A DNA stretch of 6,385 bases from Anaerolineae bacterium (GTDB lineage Bacteria > Chloroflexota > Anaerolineae > B4-G1 > SLSP01): positions 1 through 6,385 of the forward strand of contig JAGHDT010000414.1 in assembly GCA_021159805.1 (NCBI GenBank), given 5' to 3'. Of this stretch, positions 6,071 through 6,385 are shown piece after piece. The stretch's first letter is position 1. Each line of letters opens with the position of its first letter. The notes beneath the pieces were generated by a model. The model was not told the DNA's origin. It made no database searches and saw only the letters and a list, made by a program, of their open reading frames with translations. A program made the position numbers and the translations under genes.

Positions 6071-6385
6071 CACCGAGAGTCGAGAGAGTTGCTTCTGGAG
6101 ACCCTACCCGCCGAGAGCATCCGCCATTGGCTGGTTCCATTGGGCTTCGAAAACTGGGAAGCAACGCACCGCCGCCTTCTGCGCATCGCGTCAAGAGCAG
6201 CGGGGAGGCGGAGCTTTGGCGATCTGCTGCCCTACCTACTGGCCATGCTCTCAGAGACCGGCAACCCGGATCACGTACTGGTTAACCTAGAGCGCTTTAT
6301 TGAGGCCACCGGCGCAGCCCCTGAGAAGCTCCACTACCTGGCGACCAACCTGCGGGCGGTGGAAATCCTGGTCAGACTCTTCTCC
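6062..6385 (+). CDS. glnE: N-terminus of a glutamine-synthetase adenylyltransferase-like protein (GlnE family), partial
   Basis: The frame is open from just after a TAA at 6014-6016 to the right edge, giving 108 residues from the TTG at 6062. The segment from LGFENWEATHRRLLRIA through LPYLLAMLSETGNPDHVL, NLERFIEATG and LATNLRAVEILVRLFS matches the helical N-terminal part of GlnE proteins, where a string of the type NLERFLE..G.......L..NP...E.L..LF is typical. GlnE attaches AMP to, and removes it from, the regulatory tyrosine of type I glutamine synthetase. The nucleotidyltransferase motifs (GGxxDxE) would lie beyond the window. No ATG precedes the conserved part, so the start is a non-ATG codon: TTG 6062, or TTG 6089 with GAGAG 9 nt upstream. 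Neither has a strong ribosome site. The divergent glnA with Tyr397 supports the call. Confidence 0.75.
   Translation, partial: MGVHRESRELLLETLPAESIRHWLVPLGFENWEATHRRLLRIASRAAGRRSFGDLLPYLLAMLSETGNPDHVLVNLERFIEATGAAPEKLHYLATNLRAVEILVRLFS

Noticed and set aside
5800..6186. Minus-strand frame of 128 codons
   Set aside because: It runs antisense through the glnE-like promoter and N-terminus, whose protein resemblance is much stronger; it has no recognisable motifs.

Overview
The window looks like a bacterial chromosome segment of moderately high GC content. It holds six protein genes that I can support. Five lie on the minus strand and one on the plus strand. Two genes are cut by the window edges. 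No tRNA, rRNA, CRISPR array or recognisable insertion sequence was seen. The soluble kinase with several GAF domains, the FmdB-type zinc ribbon protein with a long C-terminal extension and the style of the glutamine synthetase suggest Chloroflexota or a relative. This is an inference from protein style, not a database result.

Layout from right to left, following minus-strand transcription. At the right edge a plus-strand gene begins (from about 6062). Its N-terminus resembles the glutamine-synthetase adenylyltransferase GlnE. A nearly perfect sigma70-type promoter (TTGACA, 16 nt, TATAAT) lies just upstream. About 400 bp of divergent intergenic DNA with a 14-bp perfect inverted repeat separates it from glnA (5661-4252, minus), a full-length type I glutamine synthetase. 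GlnA has a tyrosine at residue 397 in the adenylylation-type motif. Between glnA and the next large gene is a 32-codon ORF (4117-4019) with a strong Shine-Dalgarno sequence, too short for ordinary gene calling. It is followed by a soluble histidine kinase with three GAF domains (3965-1677). The kinase overlaps by 8 bp a response regulator with two tandem receiver domains and a LuxR-type helix-turn-helix (1684-587). Two hairpins after the regulator stop probably end that operon. An FmdB-type zinc ribbon gene with a GTG start (470 to the left edge) follows in the same direction.

How the genes may work together. GlnA makes glutamine from glutamate and ammonia. The divergent GlnE-like protein would tune it by adenylylating Tyr397, so the right half reads as a nitrogen-assimilation unit. 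The small ORF, kinase and double-receiver regulator look like one co-transcribed signalling unit. Its place beside glnA makes a nitrogen or energy-status signal possible, but nothing in the sequence proves that link. The least conventional features are the small ORF, the duplicated receiver and the inverted repeat around the glnE-like promoter.
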